The notes under the pieces are model-generated. The model was not told the origin of the DNA and made no database searches. It saw nothing but the letters and a program-made list of their open reading frames with translations. The position numbers were made by a program, and so were the translations under genes. A stretch of 64,000 nucleotides of DNA from Caballeronia hypogeia (GTDB lineage: Bacteria; Pseudomonadota; Gammaproteobacteria; Burkholderiales; Burkholderiaceae): NCBI RefSeq assembly GCF_001544875.2, contig NZ_FCOA02000010.1, positions 62,001 to 126,000 on the forward strand, given 5' to 3'. Below are positions 25,044 to 36,033 of this stretch, piece by piece; position 1 is the first letter of the stretch, and each line of letters begins with the position of its first letter.

Positions 25044-26144
25044 ATGGCATCAGGCATGGCGATCACGCTCGACGATCTGGTGAAGCGCTTCGGCGGCGAG
25101 GTGGCTGGCGACGGCGCGCACGCCGTCGGGAGTCTCGCGCCGCTCGACAAGGCCGGTCCCGGGCAACTCGCGTTCCTCGCGAATCAGAAATACCTGCCGC
25201 AGGTGGAGACGACGCGCGCCGGCGCCGTATTGATTTCCCCCGCTGACCTCGAGAAGGTGACGAACCGCGCGGGCAGTAATTTCATCGTCACGCCGAATCC
25301 GTACGCTTACTTCGCGCGCGTGGCTCAGGCGTTCATCGATCTGGCAACGCCCAAGCCCGTGCCGGGCGTGCATCCGAGCGCGAGCATCGATCCCGCCGCG
25401 AAAGTGGCGGCGAGCGCCGTGATCGGCCCGCATGTGACGGTCGAAGCGGGCGCGGTCGTCGGTGAACGGGTGAAGCTGGACGCGGGCGTGGTCGTCGGCC
25501 GGGGCGTCAAGCTCGGCGATGACGTGCATCTGTACCCGAACGTCACCGTCTATCACGGCTGCAAGCTCGGCGCGCGCGTGATCGTGCACGCGGGCGCGGT
25601 GATCGGCGCGGACGGTTTCGGCTTCGCGCCGGATTTCACGGGCGAAGGCGACGCGCGCACCGGAAGCTGGGTGAAGATTCCGCAGGTCGGCGCCGTCGAT
25701 ATCGCCGACGACGTCGAGATCGGCGCGAACACGACCATCGACCGTGGCGCGATGGCGGATACCGTCATCGAGGAGTGCGTGAAGATCGACAATCTCGTGC
25801 AGATCGGCCATAACTGCCGCATCGGCGCGTATACCGTCGTCGCCGGCTGTGCGGGCATCGCGGGAAGCACGAACATCGGCAAGCATTGCATGATCGGCGG
25901 CGCGGTAGGTATCGCGGGCCACGTGACGCTGGCGGATTACGTGATCGTCACGGCGCAGTCGGGCGTCTCGAAGTCGCTGACGAAGCCTGGCATGTACACC
26001 AGCGCGTTCCCGGCCGTGCCGCACGCGGACTGGAACAAGAGCGCGGCGATCATGCGCAATCTCGATAAAATGCGCGAGCGCATCAAGGCGCTGGAGACGG
26101 CGCTTGCCGGCGCGCCCAGGCGAGAAGGCGAGAGCGGCACCTGA
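25044..26144 (+). CDS. lpxD: UDP-3-O-(3-hydroxyacyl)glucosamine N-acyltransferase LpxD
   Basis: Third committed lipid A step: transfers a 3-hydroxyacyl chain from ACP to the amine. 366 residues from ATG 25044; an in-frame ATG at 25056 ([15 protein letters not shown]) matches the usual family N-terminus and is the alternative start. An N-terminal uridine-binding domain precedes many hexapeptide repeats of the left-handed beta-helix, including [24 protein letters not shown] with the catalytic His near residue 256. Part of lpxD-fabZ-lpxA-lpxB. Confidence 0.97.
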   Translation: MASGMAITLDDLVKRFGGEVAGDGAHAVGSLAPLDKAGPGQLAFLANQKYLPQVETTRAGAVLISPADLEKVTNRAGSNFIVTPNPYAYFARVAQAFIDLATPKPVPGVHPSASIDPAAKVAASAVIGPHVTVEAGAVVGERVKLDAGVVVGRGVKLGDDVHLYPNVTVYHGCKLGARVIVHAGAVIGADGFGFAPDFTGEGDARTGSWVKIPQVGAVDIADDVEIGANTTIDRGAMADTVIEECVKIDNLVQIGHNCRIGAYTVVAGCAGIAGSTNIGKHCMIGGAVGIAGHVTLADYVIVTAQSGVSKSLTKPGMYTSAFPAVPHADWNKSAAIMRNLDKMRERIKALETALAGAPRREGESGT

Positions 26145-26277
26145 AGCGAGGTGAGCCGCGGCAGAATCGAGAGCGGGCCGGTTCGAGCCGCTTCACGAGA
26201 CACAGCAATCCGGGCGGGCGTCGAAGACGGCCCGCCGTCCAATTTCCGCGCCCGATACGCGCGTGAGCAGAACGACC

Positions 26278-26736
26278 ATGAGCACAGAAAAAATCAATCT
26301 CGACATCCACAAGATCCTCACGCTGCTGCCGCATCGCTATCCGATTCTGCTCGTGGACCGCGTGCTCGAACTCGAGCCGCACAAGAGCATCAAAGCGTTG
26401 AAGAACGTGACGATCAACGAGCCGTATTTTCAGGGCCACTTCCCGACGCGCCCGGTCATGCCGGGCGTGCTGATTCTCGAAGCGCTCGCGCAGACGGCGG
26501 CGCTTTTGACCTTCGCGGAAGAGCCGCACGATCCGACCAATACGCTGTACTACTTCGTCGGTATCGACGGCGCGCGCTTCAAGCGCGTGGTGGAACCGGG
26601 CGATCAGCTGATCCTCAACGTTCACTTCGAGCGGTACATGCGGGGCATCTGGAAGTTCAAGGCGCGTGCCGAGGTCGATGGCGCTGTCGCCGCCGAGGCC
26701 GAGCTCATGTGTACCGTCAAGAACACGGACGCGTAA
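26278..26736 (+). CDS. fabZ: 3-hydroxyacyl-[ACP] dehydratase FabZ
   Basis: Dehydrates 3-hydroxyacyl-ACP in fatty-acid elongation; it competes with LpxA/LpxD for hydroxyacyl-ACP. The start at 26278 ([22 protein letters not shown]) gives 152 residues; GTG 26263 is an upstream in-frame alternative. Hot-dog fold, with catalytic His in [20 protein letters not shown] and Glu in the same helix. A 133-bp gap separates it from lpxD. Confidence 0.97.
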   Translation: MSTEKINLDIHKILTLLPHRYPILLVDRVLELEPHKSIKALKNVTINEPYFQGHFPTRPVMPGVLILEALAQTAALLTFAEEPHDPTNTLYYFVGIDGARFKRVVEPGDQLILNVHFERYMRGIWKFKARAEVDGAVAAEAELMCTVKNTDA

Positions 26737-26779
26737 GCGTTCACGTTCACCGTAACGAACAGCATAGGCGAACAAGCGC

Positions 26780-27568
26780 ATGAGCAAGATTCACCCAACC
26801 GCGATCATCGAGCCGGGCGCGCAGCTCGACGAGTCCGTCGAGATCGGGCCGTATGCGATCGTCGGCGCGCACGTCGTGATCGGCGCGGGCACGACCGTCG
26901 GTTCGCACTGCGTGATCGAAGGCCACACGACGATTGGCCAGGACAACCGCATCGGCCACTACGCGTCGATCGGCGGCCGTCCGCAGGACATGAAGTACAA
27001 GGGCGAGCCGACGCGGCTCGAAATCGGCGACCGCAACACCATCCGCGAATTCACGACGCTGCACACGGGCACGGTGCAGGATCAGAGTCTGACTTCCATT
27101 GGCAGTGACTGCTGGATCATGGCGTACGTGCACGTGGGGCACGACTGCCGGCTCGGCAACAACGTCATCATGTCGAGCAACGCGCAACTGGCCGGGCACG
27201 TGATTGTCGGCGATCACGCGATCGTGGGCGGCATGTCGGGCGTGCACCAGTTCGTGCGCATCGGCGCCCATTCCATGCTGGGCGGCGCTTCGGCGCTGGT
27301 GCAGGACGTGCCGCCGTTCGTCATTGCAGCGGGCAACAAGGCGGAGCCGCACGGCATCAACGTCGAAGGCCTGCGCCGCCGCGGCTTCACGCCCGACGCC
27401 ATCTCGGCGCTGCGCTCGGCGTATCGCATCGTGTACAAGAGCGGCCTGTCGCTCGAAGAGGCGAAACTGCAGCTCAAGGAACTGAGCACGGCAGGCGGCG
27501 AGGGCGACGAACCCGTCAAGGCATTCTCGGACTTCATCGCGGCGTCGCAGCGCGGCATCATCCGCTGA
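26780..27568 (+). CDS. lpxA: UDP-N-acetylglucosamine acyltransferase LpxA
   Basis: First step of lipid A synthesis: 3-O-acylation of UDP-GlcNAc. 262 residues of hexapeptide beta-helix ([24 protein letters not shown]) and a C-terminal helical domain. The catalytic His is in [15 protein letters not shown]. It follows fabZ by 43 bp and precedes lpxB by 11 bp. Confidence 0.97.
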   Translation: MSKIHPTAIIEPGAQLDESVEIGPYAIVGAHVVIGAGTTVGSHCVIEGHTTIGQDNRIGHYASIGGRPQDMKYKGEPTRLEIGDRNTIREFTTLHTGTVQDQSLTSIGSDCWIMAYVHVGHDCRLGNNVIMSSNAQLAGHVIVGDHAIVGGMSGVHQFVRIGAHSMLGGASALVQDVPPFVIAAGNKAEPHGINVEGLRRRGFTPDAISALRSAYRIVYKSGLSLEEAKLQLKELSTAGGEGDEPVKAFSDFIAASQRGIIR

Positions 27569-27579
27569 CGCGCCACCCG

Positions 27580-28746
27580 ATGACCCTGATCACCCACCCG
27601 CCACGCGTCGCGATGGTCGCGGGCGAGCCTTCCGGCGACCTGCTCGCCGCCTCGCTGCTCAAGGGCCTGCGCAATACGCTTCCGGAGGGCACGCGCTACA
27701 GCGGAATCGGCGGCCCGCGCATGACGGCCGAAGGCTTCGAAGCGCACTGGCCGATGGACAAGCTGTCCGTGCGCGGCTATGTCGAAGCGCTGAAGCACAT
27801 TCCCGGGATTCTCGGCATCCGCAACGAGATCAAGCGCCAGCTGCTCGCGGAGCCGCCTTCGGTGTTCATCGGCGTGGACGCACCAGATTTCAATTTCGGG
27901 CTCGAACAGCCGTTGCGCGAAGCGGGCATTCCGACCGTGCATTTCGTGTGCCCGTCGATCTGGGCGTGGCGCGGCGGGCGCATCAAGAAGATTGTGAAGG
28001 CGGTCGATCACATGCTGTGCGTGTTTCCGTTCGAAACCGCGCTGCTGGAGAAGTCGGGCGTGGCGGCGAGTTACGTCGGCCATCCACTTGCCGACGAAAT
28101 TCCGCTCGAGCCGGACACGATGGGCGCGCGCCGCGAACTGGGGCTGGCGGAAGGCGGTCCGGTGATCGCCGTGCTGCCGGGCAGCCGCCGCTCCGAAATT
28201 TCGCTCATCGGACCGACTTTCTTCGACGCAATGGAACTGATGCAGCTCCGCGAGCCCGGCGTGCGCTTTCTGATGCCCGCGGCGAATCCGGCGTTGCGCG
28301 AATTGCTGCGGCCGCTCGTGGACGCGCATCCGCATCTGTCGCTGACGATCACCGACGGCAACGCCCAGCGCGCCATGACCGCCGCCGACGCGATTCTGGT
28401 GAAAAGCGGCACCGTGACGCTCGAAGCGGCGCTGCTCAAGAAGCCGATGGTCATCTCGTACAAGGTGCCCTGGCTCACGGGTCAGATCATGCAGCGGCAG
28501 GGCTACCTGCCGTACGTCGGCTTGCCGAACATTCTCGCGGGGCGCTTCGTCGTGCCGGAAATCCTGCAGCATTTCGCGACGCCCGAGGCGCTCGCGGACG
28601 CTACGCTGAAACAGTTGAACGACGAGGCCAACCGCCGTACTCTGACGGAAGTCTTCACCGACATGCACATCGCGCTGCGTCAGAACACGTCGCAGAAGGC
28701 GGCGGAAGCCGTGGCGCGCGTGCTCGAAACGCGGAGGCCGCGCTAA
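27580..28746 (+). CDS. lpxB: Lipid-A-disaccharide synthase LpxB
   Basis: GT19 glycosyltransferase joining UDP-2,3-diacylglucosamine and lipid X. 388 residues; [17 protein letters not shown] at the N-terminus, [20 protein letters not shown] and [21 protein letters not shown] are family signatures. The stop overlaps rnhB by one base. Confidence 0.97.
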   Translation: MTLITHPPRVAMVAGEPSGDLLAASLLKGLRNTLPEGTRYSGIGGPRMTAEGFEAHWPMDKLSVRGYVEALKHIPGILGIRNEIKRQLLAEPPSVFIGVDAPDFNFGLEQPLREAGIPTVHFVCPSIWAWRGGRIKKIVKAVDHMLCVFPFETALLEKSGVAASYVGHPLADEIPLEPDTMGARRELGLAEGGPVIAVLPGSRRSEISLIGPTFFDAMELMQLREPGVRFLMPAANPALRELLRPLVDAHPHLSLTITDGNAQRAMTAADAILVKSGTVTLEAALLKKPMVISYKVPWLTGQIMQRQGYLPYVGLPNILAGRFVVPEILQHFATPEALADATLKQLNDEANRRTLTEVFTDMHIALRQNTSQKAAEAVARVLETRRPR

Positions 28747-29450
28747 TGGCGGCGACACGATCAGCTCAGGCTGGGCTCGATTTCAGCTCTCCCTTCGACA
28801 TCATCTGTGGCGTCGATGAAGCCGGGCGCGGTCCGCTCGCGGGCCCGGTCGTTGCCGCGGCGGTCATCTTCGATCCCGCCAAGCCGCGCATCAACGGCCT
28901 CGACGATTCGAAGGCGCTCTCCGCGAAGAGGCGCGAAGAGCTTTACGAGAAGATCGTCGATCGGGCGCTCGCGTATTGCATTGCCTCGGCAAGCGTCGAG
29001 GAAATCGACACCATCAACATCCTGCACGCGTCCATGCTCGCGATGAAGCGCGCCGTGGAAGGGCTGTCCGTCGCTCCGACGCTGGTGAAGGTCGATGGCA
29101 ACCGCTGCCCGATGCTGTCGATCCGCGCCGAAGCCGTAATCGGCGGCGATGCGCTCATCAAGCAGATTTCGGCGGCGTCGATTCTCGCGAAGGTCACGCG
29201 GGACCGCATGCTGGTCGAACTGCACGAGTCCTATCCGATGTACGGCTTCGCCACGCATTCGGGTTACGGCACGCCGCAACACCTGAAGGCGCTGCGCGAA
29301 CATGGCCCGTGCGAGCATCATCGGCGTTCGTTCGCGCCGGTGCGCGAGGCGCATGCGCTGGTTTTCGGCTCGGTGCTGCCCGAGATCGCGCCGGAAGTGC
29401 TGCAGGTCGCATCGCCGATCGAAGACGATCCCGACGCGCTCGCTTTCTGA
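28746..29450 (+). CDS. rnhB: Ribonuclease HII
   Basis: Cleaves RNA in RNA/DNA hybrids and at single ribonucleotides. ATG 28746 overlaps the lpxB stop (TAATG); 234 residues. Active-site motif [20 protein letters not shown] supplies the Asp-Glu pair; further motifs are KVDGNRCP and [28 protein letters not shown]. The N-terminal 15 residues are variable. Confidence 0.96.
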   Translation: MAATRSAQAGLDFSSPFDIICGVDEAGRGPLAGPVVAAAVIFDPAKPRINGLDDSKALSAKRREELYEKIVDRALAYCIASASVEEIDTINILHASMLAMKRAVEGLSVAPTLVKVDGNRCPMLSIRAEAVIGGDALIKQISAASILAKVTRDRMLVELHESYPMYGFATHSGYGTPQHLKALREHGPCEHHRRSFAPVREAHALVFGSVLPEIAPEVLQVASPIEDDPDALAF

Positions 29451-29467
29451 GCGTCATTCGATTCAAC

Positions 29468-30244
29468 GTGAAATCCATCACTTCGCGGGACAACCCGCTC
29501 TACAAGCGTATCAAGGCGCTCGCCGGTTCCACGGCGCAGCAGCGCAGAAGCGGCCACGCGCTGCTCGAAGGCCTGCATCTCGCCTCGGCTTATCTCGACA
29601 CCGCGGGTCAGCCGGAGACCTGCATCGTTACCGAAGGCGCGCTCACGCATGAAGAGGCCCGCGAGATCGTCGCGCGAATCGAGGAAAAGCGTGTGGTCGT
29701 GCTGCCGGATGCGCTGTTCGGGCAGCTTTCCAGCGTCGTGCATGGCGTGGGCATGCTGCTGCTCGTCGAAAAGATCGATGCCGAGTTGCCCGCGCGCGTC
29801 GCCGAAACCTGCGTGATCCTCGACGGCGTTCAGGACGCCGGCAATGTCGGCTCGATCCTGCGCAGCGCGGCGGCGGCAGGCATCACGCGCGTGTTCTGCG
29901 CGCCGGGAACGGCGTACGCGTGGTCGTCCAAGGTGCTGCGCTCGGGCATGGGCGCGCATTTTCTGCTGGATATCTTCGAAGACGTCGAAGCGGCGGATTT
30001 GATCGCCCGGCTCGACGCGCCGGTGACGATTACCGATTCGCACGGCGCAGTCGCCCTGTACGATTGCGATTTGTCGGGCGCGCTTGCGTGGGTGTTCGGC
30101 AACGAAGGGGCGGGGGTGTCGCAAATCTGGCGCGATGCCGTCACGCATCGTGTGACGATTCCGCAGCCGGGCGGCATGGAATCGCTCAATGTGGCGGCCG
30201 CGGCGGCGATCTGCCTGTTCGAGCAGTGCCGCCAGCAGCGCTGA
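29468..30244 (+). CDS. TrmH/SpoU-family RNA 2'-O-methyltransferase
   Basis: Methylates a 2'-hydroxyl on rRNA or tRNA using SAM; the exact target is not readable. The GTG at 29468 (VKSITSRDNPLYKRIKAL) is the first plausible start; 258 residues. An N-terminal substrate-binding domain precedes the SpoU knot motifs: LDGVQDAGNVGSILRSAAAAGI, VFGNEGAGVS and IPQPGGMESLNVAAAAAICLFE. It is last gene of the lpx-rnhB run and convergent with ppsR. Confidence 0.92.
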   Translation: MKSITSRDNPLYKRIKALAGSTAQQRRSGHALLEGLHLASAYLDTAGQPETCIVTEGALTHEEAREIVARIEEKRVVVLPDALFGQLSSVVHGVGMLLLVEKIDAELPARVAETCVILDGVQDAGNVGSILRSAAAAGITRVFCAPGTAYAWSSKVLRSGMGAHFLLDIFEDVEAADLIARLDAPVTITDSHGAVALYDCDLSGALAWVFGNEGAGVSQIWRDAVTHRVTIPQPGGMESLNVAAAAAICLFEQCRQQR

Positions 30245-30256
30245 TCGATCAAGTAA

Positions 30257-31075
30257 TCAGTAGTAGGAAGGCCGTTCCGGCTTCACTTCCTGCAGGATCG
30301 TCGTCGCGATTTCCTCAATCGACTTGTGCGTCGACGAGAGCCACTTGATGCCCTCGCGCTTCATCATCATTTCTGCCTCGTTGATCTCGTAGCGGCAGTT
30401 TTCGAGCGCCGCGTACTTGCTGCCCGGACGCCGCTCGTTGCGAATCTCAGCGAGCCGCTGCGGATCGATCGACAGACCGAACATCTTCTCGCGATGTTCG
30501 AGCAACGGAGTCGGCAGCTTGCCGCGCTCGAAATCTTCCGGAATCAGCGGATAGTTCGCCGCCTTCACGCCGTATTGCATCGCGAGATAAAGGCTCGTCG
30601 GCGTCTTGCCGCTGCGCGACACGCCGACCAGGATCACGTCGGCGTCGGCGAGATTGCGGTTGGACTGGCCGTCGTCGTGCGCGAGCGAGAAGTTGATCGC
30701 CTCGATGCGGTTCTTGTATTCCTCGGTGTCGGCGTTCTGGTGCACGCGGCCCATGGCGTGCGTCGACTTCATTTCCAGCTCGTGCTCGAGCGGCTCGATG
30801 AAGGTCTGGAACATGTCGAGCACGAGCGCGTTGCACCCCTTGACGACTTCGTTCGACGCGCTGTCGACGAGCGTGGTGAACACGATCGGCCGGCGGCCAT
30901 CGAGCGTGACGGCCTCGTTGATCTTCTGGACGGTCGCATACGCCTTGTCGATCGAATCGACGAAGGGCACGCGCACGAGCCGGAATTTCTGGTCGAACTG
31001 GGCCATGATCGAATGCGCGAACGTTTCGGCAGTGATCCCAGTACCGTCGGAGACGATGAATACGGAAGGCGGCAT
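30257..31075 (-). CDS. ppsR: PEP synthase regulatory protein (bifunctional kinase/pyrophosphorylase)
   Basis: Controls PEP synthase by ADP-dependent phosphorylation and Pi-dependent dephosphorylation of an active-site Thr. ATG 31075 ([22 protein letters not shown]) gives 272 residues, the family size; upstream in-frame codons add a non-conserved stretch. The P-loop-like [15 protein letters not shown] is the DUF299 nucleotide site. Divergent from its target ppsA across 539 bp, a context that supports the assignment. Confidence 0.95.
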   Translation of the reverse strand: MPPSVFIVSDGTGITAETFAHSIMAQFDQKFRLVRVPFVDSIDKAYATVQKINEAVTLDGRRPIVFTTLVDSASNEVVKGCNALVLDMFQTFIEPLEHELEMKSTHAMGRVHQNADTEEYKNRIEAINFSLAHDDGQSNRNLADADVILVGVSRSGKTPTSLYLAMQYGVKAANYPLIPEDFERGKLPTPLLEHREKMFGLSIDPQRLAEIRNERRPGSKYAALENCRYEINEAEMMMKREGIKWLSSTHKSIEEIATTILQEVKPERPSYY

Positions 31076-31614
31076 CGGAAAAAAGAGGGAACGAGTTGAA
31101 GCGAAGGTGCTCGAACGCTGATCAGCCGAGCGCACAAAGCACCGCAAAAGCACGAACGCCGGAAAAACCTGTGCGGAAAACCTGTGTTATGGTAGCTGAC
31201 CGCTGACAGACATCAAGACCGCGATCAAGACCGCGATCAAGACCGCGTCCGGCTGTGGGCTGACCCACGGTCAGGCGTGAAAGACCTCGATTTTGCCGTG
31301 GAACGACTGTCCGGTCGAACCAAATTTGAAATACGGCAAGGTAGAATAGCGGCAACCTGTTCGATAAGCAATTGCGGACAAATTGATTCGGATTTTCGTC
31401 AAATCGCGGTCGTTTCGTGGCTTTTCGTTGGGTAATCCACGTTTTCGAGCAGATTCCAGACGTCCCGCTTCTATTTGCAATGCGCCGGTTCCGGTCGCGT
31501 TTCCCCGAAGGTTTATCAAACAGGTTGTGCGAGATGCGCAGGCGCTTCCAATGGGCGCCCGCGCATATGAGCCCACTCGTGCGATCGTGAATTCCATCCA
31601 CCTTAGGGGCTTGT
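31076..31614. other. Divergent ppsR/ppsA intergenic region
   Basis: 539 bp without a convincing gene, less GC-rich than its surroundings near 31310-31400. It contains three tandem 12-mers (31212-31247). On the minus strand a weak promoter candidate for ppsR can be read (TTGATG-16-TACCAT, overlapping the first 12-mer and ending near 31191). I could not find a well-spaced promoter for ppsA. Short ORFs spanning the repeats look like chance. Confidence 0.55.
31212..31247. repeat. Three exact tandem 12-mers (ATCAAGACCGCG)
   Basis: ATCAAGACCGCG is present at 31212-31223, 31224-31235 and 31236-31247 with no spacer. It is non-coding, lying between the ppsR and ppsA starts. It could be a slippage product or a helically phased protein-binding array; 12 bp is close to, but not exactly, one DNA turn. 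Confidence 0.9.
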
Positions 31615-34032
31615 ATGACTAACGCAGTCAATGTTGCGAACGATGTCGCAAAGGATCAGGCGTATGTAGTTCCATTCGAGCAGTTGCGAATGACCGACGT
31701 GGAAATCGTCGGTGGCAAGAATGCCTCGCTCGGCGAAATGATCAGCCAGCTTTCCGAAGCCGGCGTTCGTGTGCCGACGGGCTTTGCCACAACTGCGCTC
31801 GCATTCCGCGACTTCCTCCATCACAACAACCTGACGGATCGCATCGCCAAACGTCTCGAGACGCTCGACGTCGACGACGTGAAGGCGCTCGCCGAAGCCG
31901 GTAAGGAAATCCGCCAGTGGATCGTCGACGCGCCGATGCAGCCGCGTCTCGAAGACGAAATCCGCCGCGGCTTCGAAGTCCTGCAGAACAGCTCGCCCGA
32001 AGAGCTTTCGTTCGCCGTGCGCTCGTCCGCGACCGCCGAAGACTTGCCAGACGCATCGTTCGCGGGTCAGCAGGAAAGCTATCTGAACGTAGTCGGCATC
32101 GAAGACGTGCTTGATCGCATGAAGCACGTGTTCGCTTCGCTGTACAACGACCGCGCCATTTCCTATCGCGTCCACAAGGGCTTCACGCATGCCGAAGTCG
32201 CGTTGTCGGCCGGCGTGCAGCGCATGGTGCGCTCGGACGTCGGCGCGGCCGGCGTCATGTTCACCATCGACACCGAATCGGGCTTCAAGGAAACCGTGTT
32301 CATCACGTCGAGCTACGGCCTCGGTGAAACGGTCGTGCAGGGCGCGGTGAATCCGGACGAGTTCCACGTCTTCAAGACCACGCTCGAACAGGGCAAGTAT
32401 CCGATCATCCGCCGTTCCATCGGTTCGAAGCTCATCAAGATGGAATTCACGAAGCCGGGCGAACCGGGCCGCGTGAAGACCGTCGACGTGCCGCACGAGC
32501 AGCGCAACCGCTTCTCGATCACCGACGAAGACGTGATCGAGCTCGCAAAGTACGCGGTGATCATCGAGAAGCACTACCAGCGTCCGATGGACATCGAGTG
32601 GGGCAAGGATGGCCGCGACGGCAAGATTTTCATTCTTCAGGCGCGCCCCGAAACGGTGAAAAGCCAGGCGTCCGGCAAGGCCGAGATGCGCTTCAAGCTG
32701 AAGGGTCAGTCGAACGTGCTCGCCACGGGCCGCGCGATCGGCCAGAAGATCGGCGCGGGTCCCGTGCGCGTGATTCACGATCCGTCGGAAATGGAGCGCG
32801 TGCAGCCGGGCGACGTGCTGGTCGCCGACATGACCGACCCGAACTGGGAACCGGTGATGAAGCGCGCATCGGCCATCGTGACGAATCGCGGCGGGCGCAC
32901 CTGCCACGCGGCGATCATCGCGCGTGAGCTGGGCGTGCCGGCGGTGGTCGGCTGCGGCGACGCAACGGACATCCTGAAGGAAGGCGCGCTCGTTACGGTG
33001 TCGTGTGCGGAAGGCGACGAAGGCAAGATCTACGACGGCCTGCTCGAAACCGAAGTGACCGAAGTCCAGCGCGGCGAACTGCCGAAGATTCCGGTCAAGA
33101 TCATGATGAACGTCGGCAATCCGCAACTCGCGTTCGACTTCGCGCAGTTGCCGAACGCGGGCGTGGGTCTCGCGCGCCTCGAGTTCATCATCAACAACAA
33201 CATCGGCGTGCATCCGAAGGCGATTCTGGAGTACCCGAACGTCGACGCCGATCTGAAGAAGGCGGTCGAATCCGTCGCGCGCGGCCATGCGTCGCCGCGA
33301 GCGTTCTACGTCGACAAGCTGACGGAAGGCATCGCCACGATCGCGGCGGCGTTCTATCCGAAGCCCGTCATCGTGCGTCTGTCGGACTTCAAGTCGAACG
33401 AGTACAAGAAGCTGATCGGCGGTTCGCGCTACGAGCCGGACGAAGAAAATCCGATGCTCGGTTTCCGTGGCGCGTCGCGCTATATCGCGGAAGACTTCGC
33501 CGAGGCGTTCCATATGGAATGCATCGCGCTGAAGAAGGTGCGCGAGGAAATGGGTCTGGACAACGTGCAGATCATGGTGCCGTTCGTGCGTACGCTGAAG
33601 CAGGCGGATCGCGTGGTCGAGCTGCTGAAGAAGTTCGGCCTCGAGCGCGGCAAGAACGACCTCAAGCTGGTGATGATGTGCGAAGTGCCGTCCAACGCGA
33701 TTCTCGCCGAGCAGTTCCTGGAGCGCTTCGATGGCTTCTCGATCGGCTCGAACGACTTGACGCAACTGACGCTCGGCCTCGACCGCGACTCCGGCATGGA
33801 GCTGCTCGCGGCCGACTTCGACGAGCGCGACGAAGCGGTGCAGTTCATGCTCAAGCGCGCGGTCGAAACGTGTCTCAGGCTGAACAAGTACGTCGGTATT
33901 TGCGGGCAGGGTCCTTCGGATCATCCGGACCTCGCCGAGTGGCTCGCGAAGCTGGGCATCGAATCGATGTCGCTGAACCCGGACACGATCATCGAAACCT
34001 GGCAGCAGCTGGCGAAGACGTTGTCAAAATAA
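31615..34032 (+). CDS. ppsA: Phosphoenolpyruvate synthase
   Basis: Converts pyruvate, ATP and water to PEP, AMP and Pi, the gluconeogenic entry from three-carbon substrates. 805 residues: N-terminal ATP-binding domain ([47 protein letters not shown]), mobile phosphohistidine domain with [23 protein letters not shown] and catalytic His431, and a C-terminal PEP/pyruvate barrel ([28 protein letters not shown]). The residue before His431 is Cys where PPDK-type relatives have Thr-Ser; Cys is usual for PpsA. AGGGG lies before the ATG. Likely controlled by divergent PpsR. Confidence 0.97.
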   Translation: MTNAVNVANDVAKDQAYVVPFEQLRMTDVEIVGGKNASLGEMISQLSEAGVRVPTGFATTALAFRDFLHHNNLTDRIAKRLETLDVDDVKALAEAGKEIRQWIVDAPMQPRLEDEIRRGFEVLQNSSPEELSFAVRSSATAEDLPDASFAGQQESYLNVVGIEDVLDRMKHVFASLYNDRAISYRVHKGFTHAEVALSAGVQRMVRSDVGAAGVMFTIDTESGFKETVFITSSYGLGETVVQGAVNPDEFHVFKTTLEQGKYPIIRRSIGSKLIKMEFTKPGEPGRVKTVDVPHEQRNRFSITDEDVIELAKYAVIIEKHYQRPMDIEWGKDGRDGKIFILQARPETVKSQASGKAEMRFKLKGQSNVLATGRAIGQKIGAGPVRVIHDPSEMERVQPGDVLVADMTDPNWEPVMKRASAIVTNRGGRTCHAAIIARELGVPAVVGCGDATDILKEGALVTVSCAEGDEGKIYDGLLETEVTEVQRGELPKIPVKIMMNVGNPQLAFDFAQLPNAGVGLARLEFIINNNIGVHPKAILEYPNVDADLKKAVESVARGHASPRAFYVDKLTEGIATIAAAFYPKPVIVRLSDFKSNEYKKLIGGSRYEPDEENPMLGFRGASRYIAEDFAEAFHMECIALKKVREEMGLDNVQIMVPFVRTLKQADRVVELLKKFGLERGKNDLKLVMMCEVPSNAILAEQFLERFDGFSIGSNDLTQLTLGLDRDSGMELLAADFDERDEAVQFMLKRAVETCLRLNKYVGICGQGPSDHPDLAEWLAKLGIESMSLNPDTIIETWQQLAKTLSK

Positions 34033-34082
34033 GTCGTGACGCACCTTTCCACTTGCTTTCGGATCGGTGTAGCGTGATATAA

Positions 34083-34112
34083 AAAACACCCCGGACTGGT
34101 CCGGGGTGTTTT
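34083..34112 (+). terminator. Rho-independent terminator after ppsA
   Basis: Perfect 14-bp inverted repeat AAAACACCCCGGAC (34083-34096) / GTCCGGGGTGTTTT (34099-34112), ending in a T-run. It lies only 13 bp before the NfeD-like gene. Confidence 0.9.
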
Positions 34113-34125
34113 CGTTTGGAGACCG

Positions 34126-34560
34126 ATGATGGAAACGGGCGGGCTGATCTGGTGGGTCGCGGCGGGCGCGCTGATCGTCGCGGAGTTGTTCACCGGCACG
34201 TTCTATTTGCTGATGATCGCGCTCGGGATGATCGCGGGCGGGCTCGCCTACGTGATGGGCGCGATGCCGTATGTGCAGATGGGCGCGGCGGCGGTCATCG
34301 CGCTGATCGCGGTCGTGGTGCTGCGGCGCTCGCGCTTCGGCAACTGGAAGCGGCGCGGGGAAGCGTCGCGCGATGCGGCGGTGAATCTCGATATCGGCGC
34401 GACGCTCGAAGTCGATCAATGGCGCGACGGCCGCGCGCGGGCGATGTATCGCGGCGCGCAGTGGGATGTGGAACTCGCGCCGGGTGAGACCGAGGGCGCG
34501 CGCTTCTATCGCATCACGGCGCTCGACGGCAATCGTCTCATCGTCGCGGCCAAACGCTAG
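34126..34560 (+). CDS. NfeD-like membrane protein
   Basis: 144 residues: two or three N-terminal membrane helices (about 5-65), then a small OB-fold-like cytoplasmic domain (DIGATLEVDQWRDGRARAMYRGAQWDVELA) typical of the short NfeD class that lacks the protease domain. ATG 34126 and 34129 are both possible after GGAG (34117-34120). It pairs with the downstream SPFH gene as in E. coli ybbK-qmcA; such pairs work in membrane microdomain organisation (family knowledge). Confidence 0.9.
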   Translation: MMETGGLIWWVAAGALIVAELFTGTFYLLMIALGMIAGGLAYVMGAMPYVQMGAAAVIALIAVVVLRRSRFGNWKRRGEASRDAAVNLDIGATLEVDQWRDGRARAMYRGAQWDVELAPGETEGARFYRITALDGNRLIVAAKR

Positions 34561-34581
34561 TTCTAAAAAAGGAGAAAAATA

Positions 34582-35514
34582 ATGGAAATGTACTTCGCGC
34601 TCATCGTGCTCATCATCGCGGTGGTGATCGTGTCGAAAACGGTCAAGATCGTTCCGCAGCAGCACGCATGGATTCTGGAACGCCTCGGCCGATATCACGC
34701 GACGCTCACGCCCGGACTCAACATCGTGCTGCCGTTCATCGACCGGATCGCGTACAAGCATATGCTGAAGGAGATTCCGCTCGAAGTGCCGAGTCAGGTC
34801 TGCATAACGCGCGACAATACGCAGCTTCAGGTCGACGGCGTGCTGTACTTCCAGGTCACCGACGCGATGAAGGCGTCGTACGGGTCGAGCAACTTCGTGT
34901 TCGCGATCACGCAGTTGTCGCAAACTACGCTGCGTTCGGTCATCGGCAAGCTGGAACTCGACAAGACCTTCGAGGAACGGGATTTCATCAACCAGAGCAT
35001 CGTCAATGCGCTCGACGAAGCCGCGTCGAACTGGGGCGTGAAGGTGCTGCGCTACGAGATCAAGGACCTCACGCCGCCCAAGGAAATCCTCCACGCGATG
35101 CAGGCGCAGATCACCGCCGAGCGCGAGAAGCGCGCGTTGATCGCGGCATCGGAAGGGCGCAAGCAGGAGCAGATCAATCTGGCGTCGGGCGCGCGCGAGG
35201 CGGCGATCCAGAAGTCGGAAGGCGAGCGTCAGGCCGCGATCAATCAGGCGCAGGGCGAAGCGGCCGCGATTCTCGCGGTGGCGGAAGCGAATGCACAGGC
35301 CATCGAGAAGATCGGCACGGCGATCCACATGACGGGCGGCATGGAGGCGGTGAATCTGAAGGTAGCGGAGCAGTATGTCGGCGCGTTCGCCAATCTGGCG
35401 AAGCAGGGCAATACGCTGATCGTGCCGGGCAACATGTCCGATATGAGCTCGATGATCGCGTCGGCGCTGGCCATCGTGAAGGGCGAGGGCGGCGGGCTCA
35501 TCAAGAAGGGCTAA
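34582..35514 (+). CDS. SPFH/Band 7 (stomatin-like) membrane protein, QmcA type
   Basis: 310 residues with one N-terminal membrane anchor (about 3-20), an SPFH domain (VPQQHAWILERLGRYHATLTPGLNIVLPF, SQVCITRDNTQLQVDGVLYFQVTD), and a helical C-terminal region rich in Glu, Ala and Gln (EREKRALIAASEGRKQEQI) that oligomerises in this family. AAAGGAGAAAA precedes the ATG. It follows the NfeD-like gene by 21 bp. Confidence 0.93.
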   Translation: MEMYFALIVLIIAVVIVSKTVKIVPQQHAWILERLGRYHATLTPGLNIVLPFIDRIAYKHMLKEIPLEVPSQVCITRDNTQLQVDGVLYFQVTDAMKASYGSSNFVFAITQLSQTTLRSVIGKLELDKTFEERDFINQSIVNALDEAASNWGVKVLRYEIKDLTPPKEILHAMQAQITAEREKRALIAASEGRKQEQINLASGAREAAIQKSEGERQAAINQAQGEAAAILAVAEANAQAIEKIGTAIHMTGGMEAVNLKVAEQYVGAFANLAKQGNTLIVPGNMSDMSSMIASALAIVKGEGGGLIKKG

Positions 35515-35521
35515 AAACAAA

Positions 35522-35543
35522 CGGGGCGCTTCAGAGCGCCCCG
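35522..35543. terminator. Bidirectional terminator between the SPFH gene and smpB
   Basis: Perfect 9-bp stem CGGGGCGCT (35522-35530) / AGCGCCCCG (35535-35543), loop TCAG. Read on the minus strand it is followed by GTTTGTTTTT, an excellent terminator for smpB; on the plus strand it is followed by CTTTGTATT. Confidence 0.85.
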
Positions 35544-35560
35544 CTTTGTATTCGCGCGTT

Positions 35561-36010
35561 TCAGCGTGTCGCCGTGCGCATCAGTCGCGCGCGTTCGCGA
35601 TCCCAGTCGCGTTTCTTTTCGGTCTCGCGCTTGTCGTGCAGCTTCTTGCCCTTCGCCAGGCCGATCTCGCATTTCACGCGGCCTTCCTTGTAGTGGAAGT
35701 TCAGCGGCACGAGCGTGTGCCCGCGCTGCTCGACCTTGCCGATGAGCTTGTCGATCTGATCGCGATGCAGAAGCAGCTTGCGCGTGCGTACCGGATCGAG
35801 GTTCGCGAATTTCGACGCCTCGGGCAGTGGGCTGATATGCGTGCCGATCAGAAAGAGCTCGCCTTGCTTGATGACGACGTAGCCTTCCTTGATCTGTCCG
35901 CGGCCCGCGCGCAGTGCCTTGACTTCCCAGCCCTCGAGCACGAGCCCCGCCTCGTAGCGCTCTTCGATGAAGTAATCGAAGAAGGCTTTTCTGTTGTCGA
36001 TGATGCTCAT
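35561..36010 (-). CDS. smpB: SsrA-binding protein SmpB
   Basis: Binds tmRNA and delivers it to stalled ribosomes for trans-translation. 149 residues; [63 protein letters not shown] and a basic C-terminal tail are family signatures. Divergent from ratA across 108 bp with a shared palindrome. No ssrA gene is recognisable nearby. Confidence 0.97.
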   Translation of the reverse strand: MSIIDNRKAFFDYFIEERYEAGLVLEGWEVKALRAGRGQIKEGYVVIKQGELFLIGTHISPLPEASKFANLDPVRTRKLLLHRDQIDKLIGKVEQRGHTLVPLNFHYKEGRVKCEIGLAKGKKLHDKRETEKKRDWDRERARLMRTATR

Positions 36011-36033
36011 GAATGGAAAGTGCCCAACTCGTT

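Noticed and set aside
31212..31247. Iterons of a replication or integration site
   Set aside because: Only three 12-mers, no AT-rich origin region, no rep or integrase gene nearby.
31122..31631. 169-residue minus-strand ORF across the ppsR/ppsA gap
   Set aside because: Runs over the tandem repeats and the ppsA start; low-complexity product and no supporting signal.
31603..33924. 773-residue minus-strand ORF opposite ppsA
   Set aside because: Composition typical of antisense of GC-rich coding sequence; ppsA has all catalytic motifs in the plus frame.
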